NCBI RefSeq assembly: GCF_001571085.1
Contig: NZ_BCTC01000055.1
Location: forward strand, 1 to 44,053
Direction: 5' to 3'
Length of the DNA stretch: 44,053 nt
DNA from: Azohydromonas lata NBRC 102462
GTDB taxonomy: Bacteria; Pseudomonadota; Gammaproteobacteria; Burkholderiales; Burkholderiaceae_C
The notes under the pieces are model-generated. The model saw nothing but the letters and a program-made list of their open reading frames with translations. It was not told where the DNA came from and did not search any database. The first letter of the stretch is position 1; each line of letters starts with the position of its first letter. Below, in pieces: positions 1-7,831 of the stretch. The position numbers were made by a program, and so were the translations under genes.

Positions 1-74
1 CCTGCGAGCTGCTGCACCTGGACCCGGCCAAGCTCAGCCGGCCCGCCACGCAACCGGCGGCGGTGAGCGCATGA
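1..74 (+). CDS. C-terminal end of an unidentified protein (truncated by window edge)
   Basis: The reading frame starting at base 3 is open from the window edge to a TGA at 72-74 and encodes about 23 residues, beginning CELLHLDPAKLSRP and ending in Ala/Pro/Ser-rich residues. The stop overlaps the ATG of the next gene as ATGA, the tight coupling seen throughout this window, which supports it as a real upstream member of the operon. Too little is present to name the family. From position alone it is probably another enzyme of the same catabolic operon. Confidence 0.6.
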   Translation, partial: CELLHLDPAKLSRPATQPAAVSA

Positions 75-916
75 AGCTCGCCCGCTGTACCGACGGCGGC
101 ACGCCGTTCTGGGCCGTTGTCGAGCCCGAGAAGGGGACGCTGCGTCCCATCGAAGGCTCGGTCGCGCAATGGGGGCCCGCGCTCACGAGAGGCGAAGGGG
201 AAGCCGCGCTGCGCTTCACCGGCGCACAGCGGCCCATCTCCAGCGTGCGGCTGCTGCCACCCATCGAGAGGACCAACCGTGTCGTCGTCGCCGGTGCCAA
301 CTACGCCAAGCACCTGGCGGCCGACTTCGGCATCAAGTCGCACAGCCAGCCCATCGCCTTCCTCAAGGCCCATGGTGCGCTCATCGGCGCCAATGACGCT
401 CTGCGCTACCCGCCGCTGACCAAGGAGCTCGACCACGAGGTGGAACTGGTGGCGGTGATCGGCGCCGAGCGCGTGGACCGCAGCAACCCGCTGTCCAGCG
501 TGCTGGGCTACACGGTGGGCAACGACGTCAGCGCGCGCGACCTGCAGCGCAGCGGCCCGCCCGGCGTGGGCATGGACCTGTTCGCCGCCAAGAGCGCTGA
601 CCAGACCACCGGCCTGGGGCCCTGGATCGTCACGCGCGACGAGTTCCCGCAAGGCTCGCCGAAGCTGCGCTTGCTGCTGCGCGTCAACGGCGACGTGCGC
701 CAGGACGGCAACACCGCCGAGATGACCTGGGACGTGGGCCAGCTGGTGTCCTTCGTGGATGAGCGCTCGAGCTTCGAGTGCGGGGACGTCATGTTCACGG
801 GCTCCCCGGCGGGTACGGCGCAAGGCAGCGGCAAGTTCCTGCAGCCCGGCGATGTGGTGGAGGCCGAGGTGGAGGGCATCGGCACGCTGCGCAACGTCGT
901 CACGTTGATGGATTGA
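71..916 (+). CDS. Fumarylacetoacetate hydrolase (FAH) family protein
   Basis: 281-residue protein of the FAH superfamily, cytosolic metal-dependent enzymes that hydrolyse, decarboxylate or isomerise diketo-acids from aromatic or cyclic ring fission. Family motifs visible are HEVELVAVIG (metal-binding Glu residues, about residues 119-128), the core GYTVGNDVSARDLQ at about residues 147-160, and FTGSPAGTA near residue 240. About 70 N-terminal residues precede the catalytic domain, as in many bacterial FAH proteins. The ATG overlaps the upstream stop as ATGA, and the next gene begins 23 bp downstream. Linked beta-oxidation genes suggest it processes a ring-cleavage or diketone intermediate before thiolysis. 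The exact reaction (hydrolase, 2-hydroxyhepta-2,4-diene-1,7-dioate isomerase-like or oxaloacetate decarboxylase-like) cannot be decided from sequence. Confidence 0.9.
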   Translation: MKLARCTDGGTPFWAVVEPEKGTLRPIEGSVAQWGPALTRGEGEAALRFTGAQRPISSVRLLPPIERTNRVVVAGANYAKHLAADFGIKSHSQPIAFLKAHGALIGANDALRYPPLTKELDHEVELVAVIGAERVDRSNPLSSVLGYTVGNDVSARDLQRSGPPGVGMDLFAAKSADQTTGLGPWIVTRDEFPQGSPKLRLLLRVNGDVRQDGNTAEMTWDVGQLVSFVDERSSFECGDVMFTGSPAGTAQGSGKFLQPGDVVEAEVEGIGTLRNVVTLMD

Positions 917-939
917 ACCCAGACAGAGAGAAAGACTTC

Positions 940-1845
940 ATGAGCATCACGAACAACAAGGTCGTCGTCGTCGGCGCCGGCCTGATGGGAACGGGCATCG
1001 CGCATGCCTTTGCCAGCAGTGGCTTCACCACCGTGCTGGTGGACAGCAATGCCGCAGCCACCGACAAGGCACTGGCGGCGGTGGCCAAGATCCTGGACGA
1101 CGGCGTGCGGCTGGGCAAGGTCGAGGCTGCGGCTGCCGAGGCTGGCAAGGCGCGGCTGACGGTCGAGGCGGACCTGGCCGTGGCCGCCGAGGGTGCGGCG
1201 CTGCTGGTGGAGACCGTCACCGAGAGCCTCGCGGTCAAGAAGCAGGTGGTGTCCACCGCTGCGCCGAAGATGGTGCCGGGCGCGCTCATCGCCACCAACA
1301 CCTCCGCGCTGAGCGTCACCGAGATCGCCACGGCCGTGGAGCAGCCCGAGCGCGTCGTGGGCATGCACTTCTTCAACCCGGTGCACAAGATGAAGCTGGT
1401 GGAGCTGGTGCGCGGGCTCGCGACCAGCGACGAGGCCGTGGCCCGTGCGCGCGAGTACAGCGACGCGCTGGGCAAGACGTCGATCGTCGTCAACGAGGCG
1501 CCTGGCCTGACGACCAGCCGCATGTCGGCCATGCTCGGCAACGAGGCCATGTGGATGCTGCAGGAGGGCGTCGCCACGGCCGAGGACATCGACACGGCGC
1601 TGCGCATGGGCTTCAACCACCCCATGGGCCCGCTGGAGCTGGGTGACCTCACCGGGTGGGACACCCGGCTGTCGGTGCTGCGCTACCTGCACTCGACGCT
1701 GGGGGAGAAGTTCCGCCCCTGCCCGCTGATCATCAAGATGGTCGCCTCTGGCCGCCTGGGCCGCAAGGCCGGCGCCGGCGTCTACCGCTATGACGAGAAA
1801 GGCCAGCGCATCCCCGGCTCCGGCCTGAAGGCGAGCGTGCTGTGA
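940..1845 (+). CDS. 3-hydroxyacyl-CoA dehydrogenase
   Basis: 301-residue NAD-dependent 3-hydroxyacyl-CoA dehydrogenase that would oxidise a 3-hydroxyacyl-CoA to the 3-ketoacyl-CoA in the cytosol. The N-terminal Rossmann motif GAGLMGTGIA lies at about residues 12-21. The catalytic region reads GMHFFNPVHKMKLVELV, with the conserved His in HFFNPV and a Glu in VELV. The C-terminal domain contains GFNHPMGPLELGDLTG and GRKAGAGVY, typical of the PaaH/HbdA type. A longer frame opens at 778 but overlaps the FAH gene; the ATG at 940 directly precedes the nucleotide-binding strand and gives the usual size. Its stop overlaps the thiolase start as GTGA, so hydroxyl oxidation and thiolysis are probably translated together. 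The acyl chain is unknown. Confidence 0.93.
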   Translation: MSITNNKVVVVGAGLMGTGIAHAFASSGFTTVLVDSNAAATDKALAAVAKILDDGVRLGKVEAAAAEAGKARLTVEADLAVAAEGAALLVETVTESLAVKKQVVSTAAPKMVPGALIATNTSALSVTEIATAVEQPERVVGMHFFNPVHKMKLVELVRGLATSDEAVARAREYSDALGKTSIVVNEAPGLTTSRMSAMLGNEAMWMLQEGVATAEDIDTALRMGFNHPMGPLELGDLTGWDTRLSVLRYLHSTLGEKFRPCPLIIKMVASGRLGRKAGAGVYRYDEKGQRIPGSGLKASVL

Positions 1846-3017
1846 GCGCCACCGATGTCGTGATCGTCGGCGCGGCGCGCACGCCCGTTGGCAAGTTCAA
1901 GGGCAGCCTGGCCGGCGTACGCGCCGACCATCTCGGGGCCGTGGTCATCAACGAGCTTGTGAGCCGCAGCGGCCTGAAGGCGGAGGTGGTGGATGACGTG
2001 ATCTTCGGCTGCGTCACGCAAATCGGCGAGCAGTCGGCCAACATCGCGCGGACCTCGCTGCTGGGCGCGGGCTGGCCCGTCTCGATCCCCGGGCTGACCA
2101 TCGACCGCAAGTGCGGCTCCGGCGAGGAGGCGGTGCATGTGGCCGCCGGGCTCATCGCCTGCGGCGCGGCTGACGTGGTCGTGGCCGGCGGGGCCGAGAA
2201 CATGAGCCGCGTGCCCATGGGCAGCAACCGTGCCATCCACGGGGAGGCCTTCGGCTGGATGGCCGCGGATCGCCATGAGCTCACCAGCCAGGGCGAAGCC
2301 GCCGAGCGCCTGTGCGACGAGTGGCGCCTGGGCCGCGAGGAACTCGACGCCTATGCCGTGGAGAGCCACCGCCGTGCCGCCGCCGCGGCCGCGGCTGGGT
2401 ATTTCCGCCAGGAAATCGTGCCGGTGCCGGTGGCCCAGGTGCGGGAGAAGGGCTTGGAGGACGAGGCAGCGCTGTTCCAGGCCGACGAGACCATCCGCCC
2501 CGGCACGGCGATGGAAAAGCTCGGCACGCTCAAGACGAGCTTCCGTCCCGACGGGCGGCTCACCGCGGGCAACTCGTCGCAGATCTCGGACGGCGCCGCG
2601 GCGCTGCTGCTGATGTCGGCCGACAAGGCCCGTGCACTGGGCCTCAAGCCCCGTGCGCGCATTCGCGCGGTCACCACCGTCGGTTCGGATCCGACCCTCA
2701 TGCTCACGGGCCCGATTGCCGCCACCCGCAAGGTTCTCGCCCGCGCCGGCCTCACGCTTGACGACATCGACCTCTTCGAGGTCAACGAGGCGTTTGCGCC
2801 GGTGCCGCTGGTGTGGATGAAGGAGATCGGCGTGGCGCACGAACGGCTTAACGTCAATGGCGGCGCCATCGCGCTGGGCCACCCGCTCGGCGCCAGCGGC
2901 GCACGGCTGATGACGTCGATGCTGCACGAGCTGGAACGCCGTGGCGGCCGCTTCGCGCTGCAGTCCATCTGCTGCGCCGGCGGCATGGGCACGGCCACCA
3001 TCATCGAGCGGCTGTGA
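1842..3017 (+). CDS. Acetyl-CoA acyltransferase (thiolase)
   Basis: 391-residue thiolase that would cleave a 3-ketoacyl-CoA with CoA, releasing acetyl- or propionyl-CoA. All three catalytic elements are present: the nucleophilic Cys91 in TIDRKCGSGEEAV, the His in NGGAIALGHPLGASG, and the second Cys in CCAGGMGTATIIE near the C-terminus. It starts with GTG overlapping the dehydrogenase stop (GTGA), and its own stop overlaps the next gene in the same way. Reading KCGSG rather than QCASG at the nucleophile is a variant seen among degradative thiolases for larger substrates. The dehydrogenase/thiolase pair indicates a beta-oxidation round, but no acyl-CoA ligase or dehydrogenase is nearby in this operon, so the substrate must be activated elsewhere. 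Confidence 0.93.
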   Translation: MSATDVVIVGAARTPVGKFKGSLAGVRADHLGAVVINELVSRSGLKAEVVDDVIFGCVTQIGEQSANIARTSLLGAGWPVSIPGLTIDRKCGSGEEAVHVAAGLIACGAADVVVAGGAENMSRVPMGSNRAIHGEAFGWMAADRHELTSQGEAAERLCDEWRLGREELDAYAVESHRRAAAAAAAGYFRQEIVPVPVAQVREKGLEDEAALFQADETIRPGTAMEKLGTLKTSFRPDGRLTAGNSSQISDGAAALLLMSADKARALGLKPRARIRAVTTVGSDPTLMLTGPIAATRKVLARAGLTLDDIDLFEVNEAFAPVPLVWMKEIGVAHERLNVNGGAIALGHPLGASGARLMTSMLHELERRGGRFALQSICCAGGMGTATIIERL

Positions 3018-3544
3018 CGGTGGCGCGGCTGCCGCTGGTACCGCTGGAGGCCTTGCCGGGCGAGCTCGCTCAGGCGGTGCGGCATGGCCGCGCCACCCGC
3101 ATGCTCAGCTCCACCGTGCCGGTACAGGTCTGGGCGCATCGCCCGCAGGTCGCGCTGGCCTGGCTGGCGCTGCTGGACCAATTCCACAACCATGGTGTGC
3201 TCGATGCGCGGCTGCGCGAACTGGTGCGGCTGCGCATTGCCACCTTCACCCAGTGCCAGGCCTGCCAGGTCGCCCGCAAGAGCGACGCGGTGGACACCCG
3301 GGACTTGGCGGTGCTGGCCTGCCAGGATGCCGACAGCGAGCACTTCAGCCCGGCCGAGCGCGCGGCGTTGCGCTACGCCGAGCGCTTCGCCGTGGACCCG
3401 CATGCCATCGACGATGGCGACTTCGACCACTTGACTGTCCACTTCACGACCGCCGAGATCGTGGAGTTGCAGATGTTCTGCGCGCTGATGCTGGCCGGTG
3501 GCCGCATGACGCTGGTGCAGCGCGCCTACGAGGAGAAACCTTGA
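3014..3544 (+). CDS. Carboxymuconolactone decarboxylase / AhpD-like family protein
   Basis: 176-residue all-alpha protein of the carboxymuconolactone decarboxylase (CMD/AhpD) family. The motif ELVRLRIATFTQCQACQ (about residues 70-86) carries the redox CxxC pair followed by a conserved helix. Proteins with CxxC in this family usually act as thiol peroxidase or alkylhydroperoxidase partners rather than as true lactone decarboxylases. The GTG start overlaps the thiolase stop (GTGA), and the stop overlaps the TTG of the glutathione peroxidase gene. The neighbouring thiol peroxidase makes a peroxide-detoxifying role attractive for an operon that may run oxidative chemistry. A decarboxylase role cannot be excluded. 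Confidence 0.82.
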   Translation: MTVARLPLVPLEALPGELAQAVRHGRATRMLSSTVPVQVWAHRPQVALAWLALLDQFHNHGVLDARLRELVRLRIATFTQCQACQVARKSDAVDTRDLAVLACQDADSEHFSPAERAALRYAERFAVDPHAIDDGDFDHLTVHFTTAEIVELQMFCALMLAGGRMTLVQRAYEEKP

Positions 3545-4095
3545 CCACGACCACTTCCCTGTACGACATCCCGCTGCAGGCCCTGGACGGGGCGCCCACC
3601 ACGCTCGAGCCCTGGAAGGGGCAGGTGCTGCTGGTGGTCAACGTGGCATCGCAGTGCGGCCTCACGCCGCAGTACGCAGGCCTGCAAGCGCTGCACGAGC
3701 GTTACGGCAACCGCGGGCTGCAGGTCCTGGGCTTCCCGTGCAACGACTTTGCTGCGCAGGAGCCCGGCAGTGCGGCGGACATTCGCGACTTCTGCGACAC
3801 GCGCTTCGGCGTGACGTTCCCGCTGTTCGCCAAGCTCAGCATCAACAGCGAGCCCCGGCACCCGCTTTACGCGGCACTGATTGCCGCGCAGCCGCAGGCA
3901 CAGCCCTCCGGCGACGCCAAGTTGCACGAAACGCTGGGCAAGCACGGCCTGTTGCCCAAGCACGCCAGCGACGTGACATGGAACTTCGAGAAATTCCTCG
4001 TCGGCCGTGACGGCCGCGTGATCGGCCGCTTTGCACCCGACATCACGCCGGACGATGCGCGCCTGAGCGCGGCCATCGAGGCGGCGCTGGGCTGA
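3541..4095 (+). CDS. Glutathione peroxidase family thiol peroxidase
   Basis: 184-residue glutathione-peroxidase-fold protein that would reduce hydroperoxides with a cysteine thiol. NVASQCGLTPQY holds the peroxidatic Cys (Cys, not Sec), GFPCNDFAAQEPGS holds the second Cys and the catalytic Gln, and VTWNFEKFLV supplies the Trp-Asn pair, so the usual tetrad is complete. The residue after FPCN is Asp instead of the common Gln, a minor variant. The start is TTG, overlapping the upstream stop as TTGA; a longer open frame from 2941 runs inside the thiolase gene and is rejected. As last gene of this operon it may protect against peroxides made during catabolism. No terminator hairpin is obvious after it. 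Confidence 0.92.
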   Translation: MTTTTSLYDIPLQALDGAPTTLEPWKGQVLLVVNVASQCGLTPQYAGLQALHERYGNRGLQVLGFPCNDFAAQEPGSAADIRDFCDTRFGVTFPLFAKLSINSEPRHPLYAALIAAQPQAQPSGDAKLHETLGKHGLLPKHASDVTWNFEKFLVGRDGRVIGRFAPDITPDDARLSAAIEAALG

Positions 4096-4767
4096 TTTCT
4101 CAGGCGCCATCGTCAATTGCGCAAACGCGTGAGACGATGACGGGAAAGACTGAACTGCTGTGGTGTTTGCGCTGCGCACTGTCGCGGGCACCATGGCCAT
4201 GCGCTGCTCATTGCAAGGGCACATCCGCCCGCGCAGCGAGCCCAGCGCGCTGTACGAGGCCGCGAGCACGCAGCGAGGCCCTTGTCACGTGGGCCGCGGT
4301 GCTGGCCACGCACGGCCGAGCGCGGCATTTTCGTGTTCGACACGCTGCGCTTTTGCCGTGACCTGACTGTGAACCGTACACCGCCACGGCATGGACGAAC
4401 TGCAGCGCCGCTCCGGTCGGCTCAGCGTGCCCGGAGTTGCTGCACTGTGGCTGGCGGCGCGGGGCCGCAGGACGTGTCTGGCCAGGCGCTGCAGCTGCTC
4501 ACGCGCAAGGTCGGCCGCCGAAGCAGATGGGGGCATCCAGCACGCTCATCCTGCGGTCCCACCGCGCAGCTTCCTACTGTGCCCCTGCCGCAGCGCGGGG
4601 CGTTTCGGGGTGGCGATGTGAGCGTCACGGCGCCCTGGCGCTGCGAGCGGCCACGCCGGCCCCGATCAGCCGGGCCCCGGCCGGTGTGCGGTTTGCCGAG
4701 ACAGCAGTGAGGAGCGCTGAGCGAGCCTGGCGGCTCTCCAGGCGCCTTCCAGGACCCAAGGACACAC
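4096..4767. other. 672-bp stretch without a recognisable gene
   Basis: Several short open frames exist on both strands, but none has a coding-like composition, a ribosome binding site or a recognisable family motif. The region starts right after the glutathione peroxidase stop and ends at the phosphatase start. It is unusually long for this window and may be a decayed gene. The leader of the phosphatase gene presumably lies here, but no convincing promoter is seen. Confidence 0.5.
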
Positions 4768-5586
4768 ATGCCTGCATCGACCGGGACACCTGACGAGCAT
4801 CGCCTGCTGCCGCTGGCAGGCGGGCACAACTTTCGCGACCTTGGGGGCTACGAAACCGCGGACGGCCAGCGCGTGCGCCGGCATGTCCTCTACCGCTCGG
4901 GCAAGCTCTCGGGGCTGACGTCGCAGGACGTGGCGCTGCTGGCGTCCAAGAGCATCCGGGTCGTGTGCGACCTGCGTACACGCGTGGAGCGCGAGAAGGA
5001 GCCATCGGTCACCGGCTTCAGCGCGTGGCATCGGGGCTGGGACTACGACGCCGGCCACAGCCGCCTGCGCCAAGTCGCTGCCGACCGGGAGGCCACCCCG
5101 CAGGATGTGCATGATGCGCTGGCGGCGACCTACCGGAAGATGCCCTGGCACTTTGCCGGTCCGTACGGATGCGTCATCAACCACATTGTCAGTGGCGACG
5201 TGCCGCTGGTGTTCCATTGCATGGCCGGCAAGGACCGCACCGGGTTGTTGGCCGCCCTGATCTTGCGGGTGCTGGGTGTCCCGGAAGCGACGGTGCTCGC
5301 CGACTACCTGCTCACGGACCGCTGCCTCGACATCGATGCACTGGTGGCCACCCCGCGTGCAGCGGGCTCCGATACCGCTGCTGCCGGCTTCGCCTACCTG
5401 CGGGCCATGCCGCCCAACCTGCGCGCCCCGCTGCTGAAGTGCCATCCGGCCTATTTGGAGGGTGCACTCAGGGCGGTCGAGGCCCGGCACGGCTCGGTGC
5501 TGGGCTACATGCACGAGGCGCTGGGCGTCGGTGCCGATGGCATGGCTGCCCTGCGCCATCGGCTGCTGGAGCCCGCCGGCCAATAG
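4768..5586 (+). CDS. Tyrosine-protein phosphatase (IphP/MptpB type)
   Basis: 272-residue Cys-based phosphatase of the bacterial Y_phosphatase3 group. The N-terminal signature HNFRDLGGYETADGQRVRR (about residues 18-36) is typical, followed by VLYRSGKLSGLT. The P-loop HCMAGKDRTG places the nucleophile at Cys151 and the Arg at 157 (CX5R); the Lys-Asp inside the loop is the mark of enzymes that may also hydrolyse phosphoinositides. No signal peptide is apparent, so a cytosolic protein or one exported by another route is likely. It stands alone between a 672-bp non-coding stretch and a convergent gene. Its cellular substrate is unknown, and it may be a general phosphoester hydrolase. Confidence 0.9.
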   Translation: MPASTGTPDEHRLLPLAGGHNFRDLGGYETADGQRVRRHVLYRSGKLSGLTSQDVALLASKSIRVVCDLRTRVEREKEPSVTGFSAWHRGWDYDAGHSRLRQVAADREATPQDVHDALAATYRKMPWHFAGPYGCVINHIVSGDVPLVFHCMAGKDRTGLLAALILRVLGVPEATVLADYLLTDRCLDIDALVATPRAAGSDTAAAGFAYLRAMPPNLRAPLLKCHPAYLEGALRAVEARHGSVLGYMHEALGVGADGMAALRHRLLEPAGQ

Positions 5587-5610
5587 GCCGGACCAGCCCG
5601 CCGCACCTAA

Positions 5611-5633
5611 GGCGGGGTGCTGTGGCACCCGCC
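5611..5633. terminator. Hairpin between convergent genes, possible bidirectional terminator
   Basis: A GC-rich inverted repeat (ggcggggtgc against gcacccgcc, nine pairs with one bulged G) lies in the 50-bp gap between the phosphatase stop and the CapA-like gene stop. There is no clear T-tract on either side, so intrinsic termination is only likely, not shown. Confidence 0.4.
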
Positions 5634-5636
5634 AAA

Positions 5637-6746
5637 TCAGGAAATCACGACGCGGTCGTGCATCCGGGTGAAGCGGGCCTGCAGGCCCGCCGCCGCGCTG
5701 ATCGCCTCGGTCTCGTCCGCGATCTCGCCAAACAGCGCATCGTTGGCATCCAGGAACGAGGGCCGTGTGGCCTCGTCAGCTAACACCGGCGTGAAGGCGA
5801 CCCGGGCGATGCGTCCCTGCTCGATGTCGATCCTGGCCGCCAGGCCCCTGCGCTTGTCCTTGCCGACGACAGCTCTCACGCCGATGGGCGTGTCGCCGGT
5901 GTCGCGTGGCCCTTTCATCAGGAACTTGCCCAGCGAGTAGAAAACCACCTTGCCCTTGTAGACCTCGATGCCCTTGGTCACGAGCGTGCCGTGGCCCAGG
6001 ATCAGGTCGGCGCCATGGTCGATGCAGGCACGCGCGGCCTCGCGCTGGTAGTCGCCGATCGCCACGCGGTCTTCCAGCAGGCCCCAGTGGACGCTGAGCA
6101 CCACGATGTCGGCCTGCTCGCGTGCCGCGCTGATGCTGGCGCAGACCGCTGCCAGGTCCTTGCGGTCCACCAGTGTCCCGACCTGCGGCGCCAGCCCCCA
6201 GTCGTTCCAGTTGGGGTTGTGGAAGTAGCTGTGCCGTCGCAGCGGGGCGACGCCGGGTGTGCGGCGCCCGGCGTGGGCGCCGGGCAGCAGTGCGGCGGTG
6301 CAGCCCACGAATGCGACCTTCACGCCATTGCGCTCCAGCACCACCGGCGCCAGCGCCTCGGCGATGTTGCGGCCTGCGCCCACCGGCGCGATGCCTGATT
6401 CCCGCATGAGCTCCATGGAGCGCAGGAAGACCCGGTAACCGGCGTGCATCGAGTGGTTGTTGGCGAAGGACAGGACATCGAAGCCCTTGGCTGCCTTGAG
6501 GCGGATGGCTTGCGGATCCCCTGGAGTGAACAGGTCCTCGCCCTCCACGTCGTCGTTGAGGTGCGCTTCGACGGGATGCGTGTCCCCTGCCTCTTCCGCG
6601 TAAGGCCATTCGCAGTTGCCAAACGTGAAGTCGGCTGCCTGCAGGACGGGTGCGGCGGGGTCAAGCAGTGTCGCGTCGTAGCGGGCGATCATCACGTCGC
6701 CCACGCCCACGAGCGTGGCGCGTCCCGATGTGGTTTTCGTGGTCAC
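5637..6746 (-). CDS. CapA family protein (metallophosphatase fold)
   Basis: 369-residue protein of the CapA/PGA_cap family, related to calcineurin-like phosphoesterases and named from poly-gamma-glutamate capsule synthesis. Visible motifs are VGVGDVMIAR at the N-terminus (metal-binding Asp), FGNCEWPY, SFANNHSMHAGY (Asn-His metal ligands), VVLSVHWGLLED and ILGHGTLVTKGIEVYKGKVVFYSLGKFL (His ligand near the C-terminal side). The frame extends to a GTG at 6773, but the GTG at 6746 has GGAG seven bases upstream and is preferred; it places the start just after the stop of the kinase gene. No signal peptide or lipobox is seen. No other capsule genes are present, so its role beside two APH-fold kinases is unclear. 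Confidence 0.85.
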   Translation of the reverse strand: MTTKTTSGRATLVGVGDVMIARYDATLLDPAAPVLQAADFTFGNCEWPYAEEAGDTHPVEAHLNDDVEGEDLFTPGDPQAIRLKAAKGFDVLSFANNHSMHAGYRVFLRSMELMRESGIAPVGAGRNIAEALAPVVLERNGVKVAFVGCTAALLPGAHAGRRTPGVAPLRRHSYFHNPNWNDWGLAPQVGTLVDRKDLAAVCASISAAREQADIVVLSVHWGLLEDRVAIGDYQREAARACIDHGADLILGHGTLVTKGIEVYKGKVVFYSLGKFLMKGPRDTGDTPIGVRAVVGKDKRRGLAARIDIEQGRIARVAFTPVLADEATRPSFLDANDALFGEIADETEAISAAAGLQARFTRMHDRVVIS

Positions 6747-6756
6747 GGTGTTGCTC

Positions 6757-7824
6757 CTAGGCCCGGCGGTCACTGTCCAGATACCGCGACAGGCGCTGCG
6801 TGGCGAAGTCGAGCAAGGTCTCGGACCGGTTGACGCTCTTGCCGTTGCGGAAGTCCCGGATGGAAATCACTGCATGCTTGAGCGCAGCGATGGCTTCGTA
6901 GTACTCGAAATGCGGCATCGGACGGCCGTAGAGACGCTCGAAGCCACGTATCGCGGCTTCCCGGTCGGGGATGCCGGCGATGCGCTGGTGACCAAGGCGC
7001 AAGCTGAAGAGGTCTTCCGCGTACAGCCACCAGGCCAGGTCGATCTCGGCCGGTCCGAGCGTCCCCACCTCGAAGTCCAGCAGCGACGCCACGCGCAGGT
7101 CGGCTGCGAATATCGTGTTGCCCATCCGGGCATCGTTCCAGACCAGTCCGGCGTGCTCCACGGGCGGCCGATGCTCCAGCAGATGGCGCAGCGCCCGCTC
7201 CAGCAGCGGGTAGGGCTCGCCTTGCGCGGCCCAGGCAAGCCACCGGCCGACGAAGTGCTCCAGGTAGAAGCCGGCATCCGGCGCATGCTGCATCTCCCGC
7301 GCCATGAAGCTGAAGTGCTGCCAGCCGATCCGGTGGAGCTTGGCCATCTCCGCAATGGCGTTCCACCATGCCCGCTCGCGCTGTGGGGCCGTCAGTTCAG
7401 CGGCGAACCAGCCCTGCGCGTGGTAGCTCGGGAAATCGGCGGGCACCCGTCCTTCGACCCGCTCCATGAGAAAGAACGGCGCCCCCAGGATCCCGGCGTC
7501 CTCCTGCGCCAGGAACAGGCCTGGGACGGCCACGTCGGCAGCATCGGCGATCGCGGCCATGGTCCGGTACTGATGCAGCACGTCGGACTGCAGCGGACAG
7601 GCCGCCTCGCGCTGGATGCGAGCCACCAGGTCCCGCTCGTGCGCCACGCCCTGCTCATTCCAGCTCAGCTTGAACAGGATGGTCCGGCTTGACGATCCCT
7701 GTGCCGGCTCGACCGGGTCGCTGATGCCCAGGTCGCGGGCACCAGGCATCCGCGTGGGCAGCCAGCCGCGCAGGCGTTCCATCAGAGAGGCGGTGCTGAT
7801 GGGAGCGGCATGTTCCTTCATCAT
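6757..7824 (-). CDS. APH-fold small-molecule kinase (aminoglycoside phosphotransferase family)
   Basis: About 355-residue protein with the APH/choline-kinase fold. The C-lobe motif HAGLVWNDARMGNTIF corresponds to the family's HGDxxxxN catalytic loop, with Trp-Asn-Asp replacing His-Gly-Asp, while the catalytic Asp and the metal-binding Asn are retained. LLDFEVGTLGPAEIDLAWWL is the DxE metal-binding segment. An N-lobe nucleotide-binding region is recognisable around RTILFKLSW. An ATG at 7824 is chosen because it follows the upstream stop by a few bases; a TTG at 7854 would overlap that gene. Such stand-alone proteins beside catabolic genes usually phosphorylate small alcohols rather than antibiotics. 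The substrate is unknown. It is followed by the CapA-like gene in one transcription unit. Confidence 0.82.
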   Translation of the reverse strand: MMKEHAAPISTASLMERLRGWLPTRMPGARDLGISDPVEPAQGSSSRTILFKLSWNEQGVAHERDLVARIQREAACPLQSDVLHQYRTMAAIADAADVAVPGLFLAQEDAGILGAPFFLMERVEGRVPADFPSYHAQGWFAAELTAPQRERAWWNAIAEMAKLHRIGWQHFSFMAREMQHAPDAGFYLEHFVGRWLAWAAQGEPYPLLERALRHLLEHRPPVEHAGLVWNDARMGNTIFAADLRVASLLDFEVGTLGPAEIDLAWWLYAEDLFSLRLGHQRIAGIPDREAAIRGFERLYGRPMPHFEYYEAIAALKHAVISIRDFRNGKSVNRSETLLDFATQRLSRYLDSDRRA

Positions 7825-7831
7825 GGAATGG

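Noticed and set aside
5637-6773. CapA-like gene starting at GTG 6773
   Set aside because: That start overlaps the kinase gene by 17 bp and has no ribosome site, whereas GTG 6746 has GGAG at proper spacing.
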